A DNA stretch of 64,000 nt from an uncultured Clostridia bacterium (GTDB lineage: Bacteria; Bacillota; Clostridia; Christensenellales; UBA1242): contig CANQOO010000004.1 in NCBI GenBank assembly GCA_947625515.1, positions 62,001 to 126,000 of the forward strand, in the 5' to 3' direction. The position numbers were made by a program, and so were the translations under genes. Shown here piece after piece: positions 1 through 10,916 of this stretch. The notes under the pieces were generated by a model. The model was not told where the DNA came from and searched no databases. It saw only the letters and a program-made list of their open reading frames with translations. The stretch's first letter is position 1. The number at the start of each line of letters is the position of its first letter.

Positions 1-3000
1 TTGTCCAAGCTCAATAAAGCCGTGAGGGCTTGTTTAAGGGTGGAAGAAGCATACACGCTTTGCCTCAGCGACATGCCAGACGAAGAGGTGTTTGACAGAA
101 ACACCCCAACAAGGCGTTTGAGATTTTCTAGCCGGAGAGCGTCATAGTCAGAAATTTCAAGTTCAAGAGAAGTGTTTGGCAGCACACGGATGACCAATGT
201 GAGCGAAATTGTTGTAAGTTCTCCCAAATTGAAGTTATGGTCAATAAGTGGATTGTTTGTTATGTTTTCCGTCAGCGTCAAATCCAGTGTGAGCGAATAT
301 GTGCCTACATCCCCCACGCGGAAGGATTTTTGGTCTGGGCTTATCACTGCCCCAGAATCGGACGACAAAAGCATTTGCATGCCGATTGTCTTCACTTCTG
401 GCGAGAGCGTAATCAGGCTTGCCGCATTTGTGTCAATCACAAAGTGCTTGGCAGAATAATTCCCTTCCAAAAAGTAAGCTGCCAGTTGCACCAAATGCCC
501 CTCTTCCGTGTATATAAGCGGAGAAAGAGAGTTGTTGACAGAAAGAGCAAAATAATCTTCGTCAAACTGCCAACCAAAGCACAATGTCGTCGCCACCTCG
601 CCTGCGTTTTGCGGCAGGTGGAAGGATGGGAAACTGGAATTGAATACAAAGATGTTGGAAACTTTCTGCTTGCCGTCATCTGTCACTGCATACACGCCGT
701 CAAAAATGAAGCCGGCACGTTGAGCTGTGAAAGAATCAATGCCAAAAACGCCGCTTGAAATTTCAAGTGAGGAAAGTTGAGAGCCATAGATAATTGAATA
801 TGTTGCCGAAGCGGTGCCGTCAGTTTGTCCAAGCACACTGTCGGCTTGATTGAAGAGAATTTCAATTTGATATTCATTTGCTTCCCACTGTGCATACACC
901 ACAAAACTTTCGGTCTGCACAAACTTTTCTCCTTCAAAATATCCCGTCGCATCTTCACTGACACTGCCGTCAGCATTGAAAATTTTTGTGCCGCCGTTTG
1001 CAAACAGCGTCCAGCCGGTCAGGGTGTGACCGATTTTGGAAATTGGATAAACTTTGCCGCCCAACAAAAGAGATGCCATTTGTGAGGAGTCATACACATG
1101 GTCATATTGAAATTGAACTGTCTGCTGAGAATATGGCGTCGTTTCAAACTGTCCGCCATTTGAATGGAATGTGACAGCAACAGAGATGCTTTGCCACAGA
1201 CGATATACATCAATCTGAGCGGCGATTGTCTGGTCTTCAAACATTTCCACAGAAATGCTCAGGTTTGAAAGTGCCACTGTGCCTTCGGAGGAAGTTGATT
1301 TCCATGCCCAATATGGGCTTTCCAGCCTGTAACCAATGCGGCTGCGGAACAGGTCCTCCACGGAGACGTCCTGCATGCTGCCGTCACGATATGGCAGGAT
1401 ATCTGCAAGATTAAGCACGTCACCAAATTTCAAAGTCTGTCCAACCACTTGGCCATATTGATAAGTAAGGTCGGTTGTTTTTTCGCCGGTGCTGCTGAAC
1501 ACTTCTCCGCCAAGAGAATCTCCAAATTCGCTGCCTGCCTGTGTGCCAGAATGGAAGGTTATGGAAAGTGTCTTTCGCGTCAAAATTGGCACAATAAAGA
1601 AGTTTTCTTCTCTCACATTGCCATTCAAAAGTCTGCCGTCCTGCATTGCGTTTTTCAGCCAAGATAGGTCAAGCGTGATTTTCTTTGTTGTGGCACTTTC
1701 GTCCAAATCTGGGTCATACGGGGTGTAAATTCTCTCGTCGCCGTGCAAAAGTTCTCTGCCGTCTTGGTCAACTGCCATATATCCCGACAAATAATAGCCA
1801 TTTGAATTCTGCCCGCTCAACAAAAGCGTCGCCGCATCCACATCTTTTGCACCAGAATAAACATATTGCACCTGATGGTCTTGTGCCACTTTGGCATTTT
1901 GTAATTGAAGGTCAATTCCGCGGCGAGCAGCCTCGGTCAGGCTTATTGTTTCATCCTCAATCTTCACACGTTGAGCGATTGAAATTGTGGATTGTTTTCG
2001 CAGATACACCGCAAAAGCGTGAAGGACATTTTGCTCGTCCGGCTGAGCGGATTGTTGATAAATATCCTCAAATGCTTCATTTAGGTCAGCGGCGGAATAG
2101 ATTCTGTTGCTTTCTTCCGAACGCACAATCCAGCGGTGGAAGATATATCCGCCGTCGGAGCCGAGATTGGTGTGCAAAGAAAGAGTGTCGTCAAACTTGA
2201 CTGATGTCATAATTCCACTGTTTGCCTCATTTGAGTTCGTCTGCGTGGACGCAGTTGTGGAGACATCCGAAGCACTTTCCTCGTGCGGCTCATCCGATGC
2301 CGAGCAAAATTCTTGCACAAGCGTTTCCATATTCGGGTCGGCTTGAAGCTCTTGCAAAGAGATAAACTTTGTGCCATATTGCACCTCATAAAGTTCATCC
2401 GTGCAGACAAGCGTCACAGCATACTCTGCCGCCCTGAGATGATTGTCCTCAAACTGATTGAAGTTGAGCGTCAAAAGCACGCCGTCGTTTTCGAAAACAT
2501 AAGGGTCAGTGTCCAACATGACGGAGGTGCCTTTTGAAATGCTTTCAACGCTGCCGGAAAAATATGTGGCGTTGTCGTTGTTGAGAATTTGCACAAAGTT
2601 GCCAGTTTTGTCTTTCAGCGATTCTTCAAAAACAGAAACCCTGACGTTGAAGTTTGATGTGGAAGAAGTGCTGTAAAGTTTCAGCTCGCTGGTGCCGGTG
2701 CGGTCCTCAAAGAAGCGGAAACGGTCAGAATTTTGGATATACAGTTTAATTTGTCCCGCCTCGTTGACGTCCACCTCTGTGCCGCTTTGCCAAACGATGC
2801 GAGGCTCTTCATTTTGTCCGTTGACAAACATTGTTCTTGTGTCAGCGTCAAGGTCATTTTCATGCACAAAGTTGAAATTGAGTGCCGCACGCACATATTC
2901 TGTGACAGCATTGATTCTTTCTCGTCCTGTCACATTGTGCCAGCCGCTTGCAAACTGCACCATATATTTTGTGGAATTGTCAGAAGATGCACCATCGCCA

Positions 3001-6000
3001 GCAAATTTTTTCAGCGATTTGCCACTTACAACGCCAATGGCCGTGTCGTCATAGTTTTGCGGTCCAACGCTGCTGAACGAAACGCTGTCAGCCCCAGTGC
3101 GATTTTCAAATTCGGTTGAAAGCAAAATGACAAAAGAATTGAACGCCTGGTAGGAAATTTGCGAGGATGACGGCGAGGATGTGTCATAAGAAAGTTTCAC
3201 CTCATCCACCGCTCGGCTGAGATTGCAAAGGGTTATCTCTTCATATCTTCCACTTGTAGATTTGCTTATCGTGAATTCTGTGCCAACAATGGACAGATAA
3301 AGCCCATGGGAAAAGCTAGACAAATCCACCTGCACCGCATCATATTTGCCGCTTGAGAAAATGATTTGATTGTGAATTAGGTCGAAGGAAACATAAAGCC
3401 CCTCTTCCTCGCCTTGAAGCCAGTCAAACAGCCCCTGCCAGTCATATGTCAAACTTGCCTCAGTTTTGTGCAAAGCAACAAACTGCACAAGGTCAACGGC
3501 GTCATGCACGGAATTTCCGATTCTTAAATTGGAAGAAAATCCCACTCCGTCAGCAGACAGTGTCACCTTTTCGCTTGGACCAACGCCAACAAAAATTTCT
3601 CCACTGCTGAGGGTGAGCTTGTCTGTGTAGGTCTGTCTTGCGATTGTGAAAGAAATCACGTGGTCGCCAAGCAGGTTGAAAAATTTCAAATTGTTGAAAA
3701 TCTCCACTGAGAACACATCCTCAAAAGTGTCCACAGAGGTTTTTGGGGTGCCAAAATTTGTGTCATAACTTGATTCGTCAAAACTGCCGCCGTCAAACTG
3801 GATGCCGTCCAAATCAAGTGTATATCCGTTTGCAAGAGCAACCTCAAAACTTAGGAAGTTGTCGGCGAGGTCGCTGTGCAACGTGTTATATTGCAAAGTG
3901 AAGAAAGCTTTTGTGCCATCAGTCTGCATTACACTCTCTTTTTGTTGGTCAACAACAAAGGCTGTGCCCTCGCCCTTGCTGTAACCCAGCATCTTCACGC
4001 TTTCCACAGCGTCCGCAATGTTCACCTGAGAGTTTTCGCCTTCAAATTCAATGCGAACAGAATGGTTCTCTTCGTTTGTGCCTTGCCATTTGGCATAGAA
4101 TGTGTCGCCAAAATTGTCGTTGATAAGAGCAAAAGAGTTGCTGTCAAGCGGCTTGTCAAACGCGAATCCTTCCCCAGCATGGGAGCCAATGCTGTAAATG
4201 CCCGCAAGGTCAAAATCCTCTCCTCGAAGTTTTTGCGTCACCGTTTCATTTTGGAAATATGGCACTTGGAAAACAAATGGATTTTCGGACAGGAAGGAAT
4301 CGTATTTTAACTGATAATCCACATAAACTTGCCCGTTTTCATCCAAAAGAACTTGTGGAGCATGCCCAGAATTGTCGGTGGCAGGCTGCCCGTCAGAGCC
4401 AAGCACAGTTTTCCCAACATATTGTGCCGCGGTGTTTTTGGTGGCTGCAAAATTCGCTTTTTCATAGCCATTATACACAACCCTCACCGTCTGAGAGCTT
4501 TCCTGCCATTGTGCGGTCAGGCCGCTGACAAGATTTGCTTTGTCAAGAGAAGAAAAAGCGTTTGTCCAAGCATTTCTATCTGATGAATAAAGCAATTCAC
4601 CACCAGAGCGATAGCCTTGCAGCTTATATCCACGCCTTATCAGCACATCTTTTTCACCCAAAGAGGTGGAGCGATTTGGAAGCAGCGTCTGCCCAAAAGT
4701 TGCATCGGCAAAAGTTGGGTCAATTTCTTGCAATACGCGTCCACTTTCGCTTACCAAAAGGTGATATTCCCCAAAATAAAGTCCGCTCATCAAATTTTCC
4801 GCAGTAGCACTTTTGGAGAAGAAATTTCCGCCTTCGCCAGAAATGTAAATGTCCAAGCCACATTCATAGTGCATGCCGCTAAGTCGCAAAGTTTTCAAGT
4901 CTATCGCAATGTGCGAGCCGGAAAGGTCAGAGGTGTTGTTTTTGCCAAGAAAAACATAAAGTGTTCCGCCGGAAATTTTGCCGACAGAATTTTGTGAGGA
5001 GTTTTTGTCAACACAATTTACAAGATATGTGTTTGAAGAAACATTTGCCGCAATGTTACCTGTTGCGGCAACGGCTGGGTCCGCACCTTCAAAAGCAAAA
5101 TCTTTCACGCTTAAATTTTTGATGACTGCCCCACTGACATTGCCAAACAGCCCGTGAAATTCAAATCCGTCCTCGCTCAGGCAGCGAATGGAAGAAATTG
5201 TGTGACCGTTTCCGTCAAACACCCCTGAAAACGGATGTTGGAAATTTCCGATTGGCACCCAGCTTTTTCCAATCATGTCGATGTCATTTTGAAGAGAAAA
5301 ATATGCCAAATTATCGTCAACATCAGGCACGAACGCACCCTCATTGACAAGGTCAGAAAGCAGTCCAAGGTCGCCCGCAGTTTCAATCAAATAAGGCGAT
5401 TTTATTGTGCCATGCCCACGCAACTGTGTGCTGCCAGAAGAAGTGTCAAAATCGTTGTCACCGGTCGCATATTCGTCCTGCATGCTGCCAGGCACAAAAT
5501 TGAAGCATGGCAGATTTCCAGTCCCAATTTTCCAGCCTAGTTCGCCGGCGTCAAACGTCCATGCTTGCTCAGCAAAGAACTGCACATTGCGATAGAACTC
5601 TCGCGTGCGAGCCAAAAGGTCAAGATTCTCCGTCGCCCCTTGCTGGTTTTGCCAGGTAGCAGAAAGGCTGGCGTCAAAATATGTCGACTGTGCCGAAACT
5701 CTTGCACCAATGTCCGACTGATAAAGCGGGTGCACATTTTGGGAAAGCGAAGAAAATTCGTCACCGCCATTTGAAATGAAAAGAGCATTTTTAAGGTCGA
5801 TGGTGGCACTTGAAGGAGCATATCCAACAAGTCCGCTGACGTATGAACTATTCAATGACGACGGAGATGTCCATGCTGCTGCCGCATAAACACTTTCAAG
5901 GCTAAGCACGCCTTCATTTCGGCCAATCAATCCACCAAGATTTCCGGATGCAGTGCTTGACAAATCCATTTTTCCCGCGTTATATGCATTTGCAACGGTG

Positions 6001-6821
6001 CAATTTCCAATAACACGTCCAGCGATGCCGCCAACATAGCCCGCATTTGCCCTAATTGAGCCAGCAAAATAAGAAAATTCAATCTTGCCATTTTCAATCT
6101 GCCCAACAAGTCCACCGACGCCTGCATTAGAGCCAGCAGTTGCAGAAATCGAAATATCCGCCATGCTGTTTGTCACATCCACACCGGAAATTTTTCCTGC
6201 AATTCCACCGACATAGCACTGGGAGGTTGTGGAAACTTGAATTTCTCCCTTAACGGAGCAGTTGTCAGTTTTTGCCCCGCCCGTTGAACTTGTCATTTCG
6301 CCAACAAGGATGCCGACATATGTGGCATTTTCGCCCTGCACGTTCATATTGCGAAGGTTGAGATTTTTAAGGGCTCCGCCTTGGCCAATTTTGCCAAAAA
6401 GCCCCAGGTGTTCTATGCCGTCGGAAACAATATGCCCATTGAAGATGTAATGTCCATTGCCGTCAAACTGACCGTTGAATGGGTGCGTGCCAGAGCCAAT
6501 CGGTGCCCAATCATTTCCCGCAAGGTCGATGTCTGTCCCAAGCAAAATTGTGGAATTTGAAAAACTGTTGCTGCCGCTTGTAACCAAATGAGAAAAATAT
6601 GCAAAACCCGCAGCTGAATTTATGTAATATTCCGATTTGCCTGCATCGTAAAACCAACCGCCCGGCTCAAAATCCGCCTCGTCGTCCGGAACAACGCCGT
6701 CCCACACACTGACAGAAGAACTTGTGGCAAACGTGCCCTGCGGTACAGAGTCCACAAAGCAAAGTGAGCCACATATTCCAAACAAAAATCCAAACATGAC
6801 AATAAGTGCTTTCTTCTTCAT
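1..6821 (-). CDS. Giant secreted GLUG / InlB-repeat surface protein (3' end outside window)
   Basis: An uninterrupted minus-strand frame runs from an ATG at 6821 off the left edge (2273 codons seen). The start is set by a GAGG site 7 nt upstream and a hydrophobic signal peptide (MKKKALIVMFGFLFGICG). No clean lipobox is visible, so signal peptidase I export is more likely than lipidation. Roughly residues 100-320 and 430-580 carry GLUG-type beta-helix repeats (GGLVGQ, GGIAGR, GLFG motifs around 'dGnGh'). Later come several Listeria-Bacteroides/InlB-type repeats with the GWT...YAQW pattern, near residues 770 (TAQWQE), about 930 (YAKW) and 1930-1975 (GHTLTGW then YAQW). Such proteins are normally cell-surface or adhesive; the ligand is unknown. 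The wall-anchor end lies outside the window. Confidence 0.9.
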   Translation of the reverse strand, partial: MKKKALIVMFGFLFGICGSLCFVDSVPQGTFATSSSVSVWDGVVPDDEADFEPGGWFYDAGKSEYYINSAAGFAYFSHLVTSGSNSFSNSTILLGTDIDLAGNDWAPIGSGTHPFNGQFDGNGHYIFNGHIVSDGIEHLGLFGKIGQGGALKNLNLRNMNVQGENATYVGILVGEMTSSTGGAKTDNCSVKGEIQVSTTSQCYVGGIAGKISGVDVTNSMADISISATAGSNAGVGGLVGQIENGKIEFSYFAGSIRANAGYVGGIAGRVIGNCTVANAYNAGKMDLSSTASGNLGGLIGRNEGVLSLESVYAAAAWTSPSSLNSSYVSGLVGYAPSSATIDLKNALFISNGGDEFSSLSQNVHPLYQSDIGARVSAQSTYFDASLSATWQNQQGATENLDLLARTREFYRNVQFFAEQAWTFDAGELGWKIGTGNLPCFNFVPGSMQDEYATGDNDFDTSSGSTQLRGHGTIKSPYLIETAGDLGLLSDLVNEGAFVPDVDDNLAYFSLQNDIDMIGKSWVPIGNFQHPFSGVFDGNGHTISSIRCLSEDGFEFHGLFGNVSGAVIKNLSVKDFAFEGADPAVAATGNIAANVSSNTYLVNCVDKNSSQNSVGKISGGTLYVFLGKNNTSDLSGSHIAIDLKTLRLSGMHYECGLDIYISGEGGNFFSKSATAENLMSGLYFGEYHLLVSESGRVLQEIDPTFADATFGQTLLPNRSTSLGEKDVLIRRGYKLQGYRSGGELLYSSDRNAWTNAFSSLDKANLVSGLTAQWQESSQTVRVVYNGYEKANFAATKNTAAQYVGKTVLGSDGQPATDNSGHAPQVLLDENGQVYVDYQLKYDSFLSENPFVFQVPYFQNETVTQKLRGEDFDLAGIYSIGSHAGEGFAFDKPLDSNSFALINDNFGDTFYAKWQGTNEENHSVRIEFEGENSQVNIADAVESVKMLGYSKGEGTAFVVDQQKESVMQTDGTKAFFTLQYNTLHSDLADNFLSFEVALANGYTLDLDGIQFDGGSFDESSYDTNFGTPKTSVDTFEDVFSVEIFNNLKFFNLLGDHVISFTIARQTYTDKLTLSSGEIFVGVGPSEKVTLSADGVGFSSNLRIGNSVHDAVDLVQFVALHKTEASLTYDWQGLFDWLQGEEEGLYVSFDLIHNQIIFSSGKYDAVQVDLSSFSHGLYLSIVGTEFTISKSTSGRYEEITLCNLSRAVDEVKLSYDTSSPSSSQISYQAFNSFVILLSTEFENRTGADSVSFSSVGPQNYDDTAIGVVSGKSLKKFAGDGASSDNSTKYMVQFASGWHNVTGRERINAVTEYVRAALNFNFVHENDLDADTRTMFVNGQNEEPRIVWQSGTEVDVNEAGQIKLYIQNSDRFRFFEDRTGTSELKLYSTSSTSNFNVRVSVFEESLKDKTGNFVQILNNDNATYFSGSVESISKGTSVMLDTDPYVFENDGVLLTLNFNQFEDNHLRAAEYAVTLVCTDELYEVQYGTKFISLQELQADPNMETLVQEFCSASDEPHEESASDVSTTASTQTNSNEANSGIMTSVKFDDTLSLHTNLGSDGGYIFHRWIVRSEESNRIYSAADLNEAFEDIYQQSAQPDEQNVLHAFAVYLRKQSTISIAQRVKIEDETISLTEAARRGIDLQLQNAKVAQDHQVQYVYSGAKDVDAATLLLSGQNSNGYYLSGYMAVDQDGRELLHGDERIYTPYDPDLDESATTKKITLDLSWLKNAMQDGRLLNGNVREENFFIVPILTRKTLSITFHSGTQAGSEFGDSLGGEVFSSTGEKTTDLTYQYGQVVGQTLKFGDVLNLADILPYRDGSMQDVSVEDLFRSRIGYRLESPYWAWKSTSSEGTVALSNLSISVEMFEDQTIAAQIDVYRLWQSISVAVTFHSNGGQFETTPYSQQTVQFQYDHVYDSSQMASLLLGGKVYPISKIGHTLTGWTLFANGGTKIFNADGSVSEDATGYFEGEKFVQTESFVVYAQWEANEYQIEILFNQADSVLGQTDGTASATYSIIYGSQLSSLEISSGVFGIDSFTAQRAGFIFDGVYAVTDDGKQKVSNIFVFNSSFPSFHLPQNAGEVATTLCFGWQFDEDYFALSVNNSLSPLIYTEEGHLVQLAAYFLEGNYSAKHFVIDTNAASLITLSPEVKTIGMQMLLSSDSGAVISPDQKSFRVGDVGTYSLTLDLTLTENITNNPLIDHNFNLGELTTISLTLVIRVLPNTSLELEISDYDALRLENLKRLVGVFLSNTSSSGMSLRQSVYASSTLKQALTALLSLD

Positions 6822-6860
6822 ACTCAACCTCAAAAACAACAAATTTCTCTTGTAGATTTT

Positions 6861-6899
6861 TACAATTAAATTGTATCACTTTGCTCTGCCAAAAAGCAA
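6861..6899 (-). promoter_or_regulatory. Sigma-A-like promoter of the giant surface gene, with palindrome over the -10
   Basis: On the minus strand TTGCTT (6894-6899) and TACAAT (6870-6875) are 18 nt apart, about 50 nt upstream of the start codon. The -10 forms one arm of the perfect palindrome TACAATTAAATTGTA (6861-6875), which could be an operator; that is inference. Confidence 0.5.
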
Positions 6900-7714
6900 A
6901 TAAAAACATAAAAATATTATATATATAAAACACAAAAATAAACGCCCGTCCAACGTCAATTATTCGCCTAATTATTCCCCAATCTTTTGCAAAATTATTT
7001 GCAAATTTATTCGCATATGCTATTTGCGAAAAAATTACCTAAAATTTGTCAAAAACACTAAAAAAACAATTCAAAAATTGCCATAAAGATTATTACAAAA
7101 TTTGCTTTAAAAATTCATTGTTTTTTTCAAAAAATTATTTAATTTATTTCAAAAATTTGTTAAAAATGCAAAAAAAACAGGAAAAAATACAAAATTAAAA
7201 AAATACAAAAAAATTTAGAAAAAAGCAAAAAGATTAAAAACAAAAATAACAAAAAGTTCAAAAAGGGGCGAAAATGGGCGAAAAATTTTAACAATTTGAC
7301 AAAATAAAGGTGAAAAACAAGCAAAGAAAACAGATTATCAAAAAAAATTGTATGTAAATAAATTAAAATTGCATAAAAAATAATAAAAACCCAAAAAAAC
7401 CGCAAAATGCGGCATTTTTTGTAAAAAATTTTCATAAAAATTTCCAAAAATTATTGTTTACAATTAAATTTTATATTATTTTCACCATAATTTCCCTATT
7501 ATTTTGTTATTTTTTGATTTTATTTTGCTTATTTGCTTTTTATTCTTGCTTTTAATTTTTATTATTTCTTTTTTATTTTGTTGTTCTTATTTTTTGTTGT
7601 TTTTATTTTCTCTTTTTATTTTTTTTGTTGTTTTTATTTTTCTTTTTATTTATTGTTTTTTCTTTTTATTTTTGGTTTATTGGGATTTTTGAATGACTTT
7701 GCTTAATAAGGCAT
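6900..7714. other. AT-rich intergenic block without a credible gene
   Basis: About 0.8 kb composed almost entirely of A/T runs. The two open frames inside (about 7160-7447 minus and 7504-7692 plus) encode only Phe/Leu/Ile low-complexity residues and have no ribosome site. A short inverted repeat (TTCGCA...TGCGAA, 7010-7030) is visible. I see no RNA gene, promoter pair or repeat array. Confidence 0.6.
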
Positions 7715-7760
7715 TGAAAAAAAATAAAAAAGTCCAAAAAACACGTATTTTTTAGGCTTT
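7715..7760 (-). terminator. Rho-independent terminator after trpS
   Basis: Minus-strand hairpin with arms at 7729-7741 and 7748-7760 (AAAGCCTAAAAAA pairing with TTTTTTGGACTTT, one mismatch), followed by a T-rich run, about 20 nt after the trpS stop. Confidence 0.6.
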
Positions 7761-7781
7761 CTTTTGATTAATTTTGTTAAA

Positions 7782-8846
7782 TCATTTGCTTAGAAATTTA
7801 TAATAATTTATGCCCATGGCGTCTTTCATCTTTGCAATGGTGTCACGAGCAACTTCGCTTGCTTTTTTCGAATTTTCAAACAGCATTTCGTATATTTGGT
7901 CAAGATTTTTTTCAAGTTCTTTGCGTTTTTCTCTGATTGGGGAGAGAAGTTCTTGCAAAATGTTGTTCAAAAAAAGTTTAATTTTCACATCTCCAAGCCC
8001 GCCGCGACGATAGTGAGCCTTCAATTCATCCAAATTGGCGTATTCTGGCAAATATTTTGCAAAATGCTCATTTTTGCAGAAAGCGTCCAGATATGCAAAC
8101 ACCACATTGCCCTCCACCTTGCCCGGGTCGGTGATTTTGATATGATTCGGGTCGGTGTAGGCATTCATAATTTTTTGTTTGACAACATCCGGCTCGTCCT
8201 TCAAAAAGATGCAATTTCCCAAACTTTTGCTCATTTTTGCGTTCCCGTCCGTCCCAACAAGCCGCTGGCACGCCTTATTTTCCGGCAAGACTGCCTGCGG
8301 CAAGGAAAAGATGTTGCAGTTGTAGGTGCTGTGAAAAGCCCTGACAATTTCGCGAGTTTGCTCAATCATCGGCAGTTGGTCCTCCCCGACAGGGACGATG
8401 TTTGCACCAAATGCCAAAATGTCGGATGCTTGGCTGATTGGATAGCACAAAAATCCTGCCGGCAATCCGGCATTGAAGCCACGCTGCTTCATCTCGTCTT
8501 TAACCGTCGGGTTTCGATTCAATCTTGCCACCGTGACAAGATTCATAAAATACATGGTCATCTCGGCAAGTTCCGGCACCTGAGATTGGATGACGATGTC
8601 CACCTTGCTTGGGTCAATGCCGGCGGAAAGATAATCAATGGCAAGTTGTATCACGTTGTTTTTCACCTTATCAACATTGTCGGCGTTGTCCGTGAGAGCC
8701 TGCGTGTCGGCAATGAGAATGTAAAACTTGTCAAAATCGCCCTTTTCTTGCAATGAAAGACGGCTTGCCACAGAGCCAACATAGTGCCCAATATGCAAAT
8801 TTCCAGTCGGTCTGTCGCCCGTCAAAATAACTTTTCTTTGTTCCAT
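7782..8846 (-). CDS. trpS: Tryptophanyl-tRNA synthetase
   Basis: Class I aminoacyl-tRNA synthetase that charges tRNA-Trp in the cytoplasm. The protein begins with the family hallmark 'ILTGDRPTGNLHIGHYVGS', which holds the HIGH motif, and carries the KMSKS motif as AKMSKSLGN. The 354-residue length is normal. I place the start at the internal ATG (8846, protein MEQRKV) rather than five codons earlier, because a GGTG site lies 7 nt upstream of it and it matches the family N terminus. It is flanked by gltX upstream on the same strand, with 230 nt of AT-rich leader between. I looked for a T-box (conserved TGGNACCGCG) in that leader and did not find one. Confidence 0.95.
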   Translation of the reverse strand: MEQRKVILTGDRPTGNLHIGHYVGSVASRLSLQEKGDFDKFYILIADTQALTDNADNVDKVKNNVIQLAIDYLSAGIDPSKVDIVIQSQVPELAEMTMYFMNLVTVARLNRNPTVKDEMKQRGFNAGLPAGFLCYPISQASDILAFGANIVPVGEDQLPMIEQTREIVRAFHSTYNCNIFSLPQAVLPENKACQRLVGTDGNAKMSKSLGNCIFLKDEPDVVKQKIMNAYTDPNHIKITDPGKVEGNVVFAYLDAFCKNEHFAKYLPEYANLDELKAHYRRGGLGDVKIKLFLNNILQELLSPIREKRKELEKNLDQIYEMLFENSKKASEVARDTIAKMKDAMGINYYKFLSK

Positions 8847-9078
8847 TTTTTTCACCAACATTAAAAATTTTCTTGAAGCTACGCAAAACTGCTTGAAATT
8901 AAGAACAGCACTTTTTTTGATTTTTATTCGAAAAATACTATTTTTTGCTATTTATTCAAAAACCCCATATTCTTGCTATTTTATTCGAAAAAAGCCAATT
9001 TTTGCCGCTTTTTTGTCAAATTTTCATTTCTTTTTTTAATAAAATATCATTTTTGCTGCGTTTTTTGCTTTCATAATT

Positions 9079-10710
9079 TTATGCAATAAGAGAAAGTCTT
9101 CGTTGTACTTCTTTTTCTCCAAGCAGGGTCATGATTTCGAAAAGGTCAGGCGAATTCTTTCTGCCCGTGATTGCCACGCGAATATATTCGCAAACTTTGG
9201 CGGTGTTGCCCAAAAATGCCTGCGGATTTTTCTTATATTCGGCGTTGTCTGTGGCGTAGCCAAGTTCGGCAGCCATCTTCTTGACGTTTTCAAACCACGC
9301 CTCCTTGGATGACAATGTGAGATATTTTTTATATGCCCTGATGACATTTTCATATGCCTTGCGTTCGGACTCCTCCACCTCAAAAGTTTTTGGGGCCCCA
9401 AACATATAGTCAAACAGGTCAAAGAACATGCTCCACTTGAAAATATCTTTTCTCGGCTTCGGCTTTTCGCGGTCGATATTCAAAATTTTTGTGACAAATT
9501 CCCGCTGTTTTTCAAGATATTCAACATTTTCAGGAGAATTTTCCTTCGCCCAGAACAGCAAATTTTCGTAGCACTTTTCGGCGGAATAGTGAGAGATGCT
9601 TTCTTTGGAGATGTCGTTGAGTTTCATCAAATCAAAAATTGGAGTATTGGCAGTGATTTTGAAAGCATTGAATGGGAATTCCATTAAATCTGCCGTCGGA
9701 TTTTGTTTTCTCCATGTTTCAAAATTAGAATTTATGAGGTTGAGAAGATATTCCACAAGTGCCTCGGTTGGATAGCCCTCATTCTGGAAGAATCGCATGT
9801 CTGCTTCTGGGTGTTTTCGCTTGGACAGTTTAATTTTGTTGCCATTTTCGTTGAATTTATAAAGAAGTGGCGTGTGAATATATTTCGGCTGAGGACGATT
9901 GAGTGCAGCAAAAATCTCCACGTGAAGCGGATATGACGGCAGCCACTCTTCCCCTCGCACAACAACCGTCGTGCCCATAAGTGTGTCGTCAACTGCGTGT
10001 GCAAAATGATAGGTCGGCATCAAATCATCTTTCAGCAAAATGGCATCTTTTGCGTTTTCCTGAATTTCGATTACACCTTTCGCACCATCATTTAGTTTAA
10101 TTTTTTTGGTGCCATCGCCTGCACTTTTAAGGCGAATTGCAAATTTTTTGCCTGCCTTCAAATTCTCTTCAATTTGTTCCAGCGTCAAATTTCGGCAAGG
10201 GTCTTTTTCTTCAATTTTGCCAAGGGAAAAGTTTTTCTCTCTCTTCTCTTGCACATCAGCAAGCCCCTCAGTTTTTTTGCAGAAACACGGAAAAGCCTTG
10301 CCCTCAGCAACAAGTTTTTTTGCATAGGCATGATAAATCTCTGCACGCTCAGTTTGATAGTATGGACCATAATCGCCCACCGTCACGCCGCCTTTCAGCT
10401 GATATTCGTCTGGCGTCATACCATATCTTCCAAGCACGTCCATGACAATTTCACTGGCACCAGTCACCTCGCGTTTTTTGTCGGTGTCCTCAATGCGAAG
10501 ATAGAACACTCCTCCCGTGCGTTTTGCCAAATTGAAGTCAATAATAGCCTGATAAAAGCCGCCCAGGTGCATAAATCCAGTCGGGCTTGGAGCAAATCGC
10601 GTCACCTCGCCGCCCTTTGGCAAATCTCTTTTAGGATATTTTTTCTCAATTTCTTCCACTGTCATTTTGTTGTTTGGAAACAACATTTCTGCAAGTTTTT
10701 GATAATCCAT
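9079..10710 (-). CDS. gltX: Glutamyl-tRNA synthetase
   Basis: Charges tRNA-Glu (possibly also tRNA-Gln in organisms using the transamidation route). The catalytic signature RFAPSPTGFMHLGG gives the HIGH motif, and KLSKRKHPEADM is the KMSKS-equivalent loop. It has 543 residues, slightly long for bacterial GltX, with an N-terminal extension of about 35 residues before the Rossmann fold. The start is the ATG at 10710 (MDYQKL), preceded by GGAGAAGG; an upstream ATG in frame lacks a site. Catalytic core motifs are intact. The C-terminal helical region is divergent, but no domain is obviously missing. Confidence 0.93.
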   Translation of the reverse strand: MDYQKLAEMLFPNNKMTVEEIEKKYPKRDLPKGGEVTRFAPSPTGFMHLGGFYQAIIDFNLAKRTGGVFYLRIEDTDKKREVTGASEIVMDVLGRYGMTPDEYQLKGGVTVGDYGPYYQTERAEIYHAYAKKLVAEGKAFPCFCKKTEGLADVQEKREKNFSLGKIEEKDPCRNLTLEQIEENLKAGKKFAIRLKSAGDGTKKIKLNDGAKGVIEIQENAKDAILLKDDLMPTYHFAHAVDDTLMGTTVVVRGEEWLPSYPLHVEIFAALNRPQPKYIHTPLLYKFNENGNKIKLSKRKHPEADMRFFQNEGYPTEALVEYLLNLINSNFETWRKQNPTADLMEFPFNAFKITANTPIFDLMKLNDISKESISHYSAEKCYENLLFWAKENSPENVEYLEKQREFVTKILNIDREKPKPRKDIFKWSMFFDLFDYMFGAPKTFEVEESERKAYENVIRAYKKYLTLSSKEAWFENVKKMAAELGYATDNAEYKKNPQAFLGNTAKVCEYIRVAITGRKNSPDLFEIMTLLGEKEVQRRLSLIA

Positions 10711-10916
10711 TTTTCCTTCTCCGTTTTGTTTCATTGACAAGTTTTTGTTAGTCGCTGGTGTTTTATAAAAACCTCATGTCGTTCAACAAAGTTGTTATTT
10801 TCTATAAAAAGTCAAATTTTGATTTTTTGTCTTTATTGCTGTTTTTCACCAGTTTTTCAAACTTTTTTTATCATTTTTTAATTTTTTTGCAAAACTCCGT
10901 GTTTTTTTTGCAAAAT

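Noticed and set aside
237-758. Plus-strand open frames opposite the giant surface gene (also many at 18-29 kb and 41-45 kb)
   Set aside because: They mirror a real minus-strand gene, lack ribosome sites and show antisense-type composition.
7160-7692. Two Phe/Leu/Ile-rich open frames in the AT-rich block
   Set aside because: Low-complexity translation of A/T runs with no start signals; not genes.
8847-9078. T-box riboswitch upstream of trpS
   Set aside because: The conserved TGGNACCGCG box and a leader terminator are not present.
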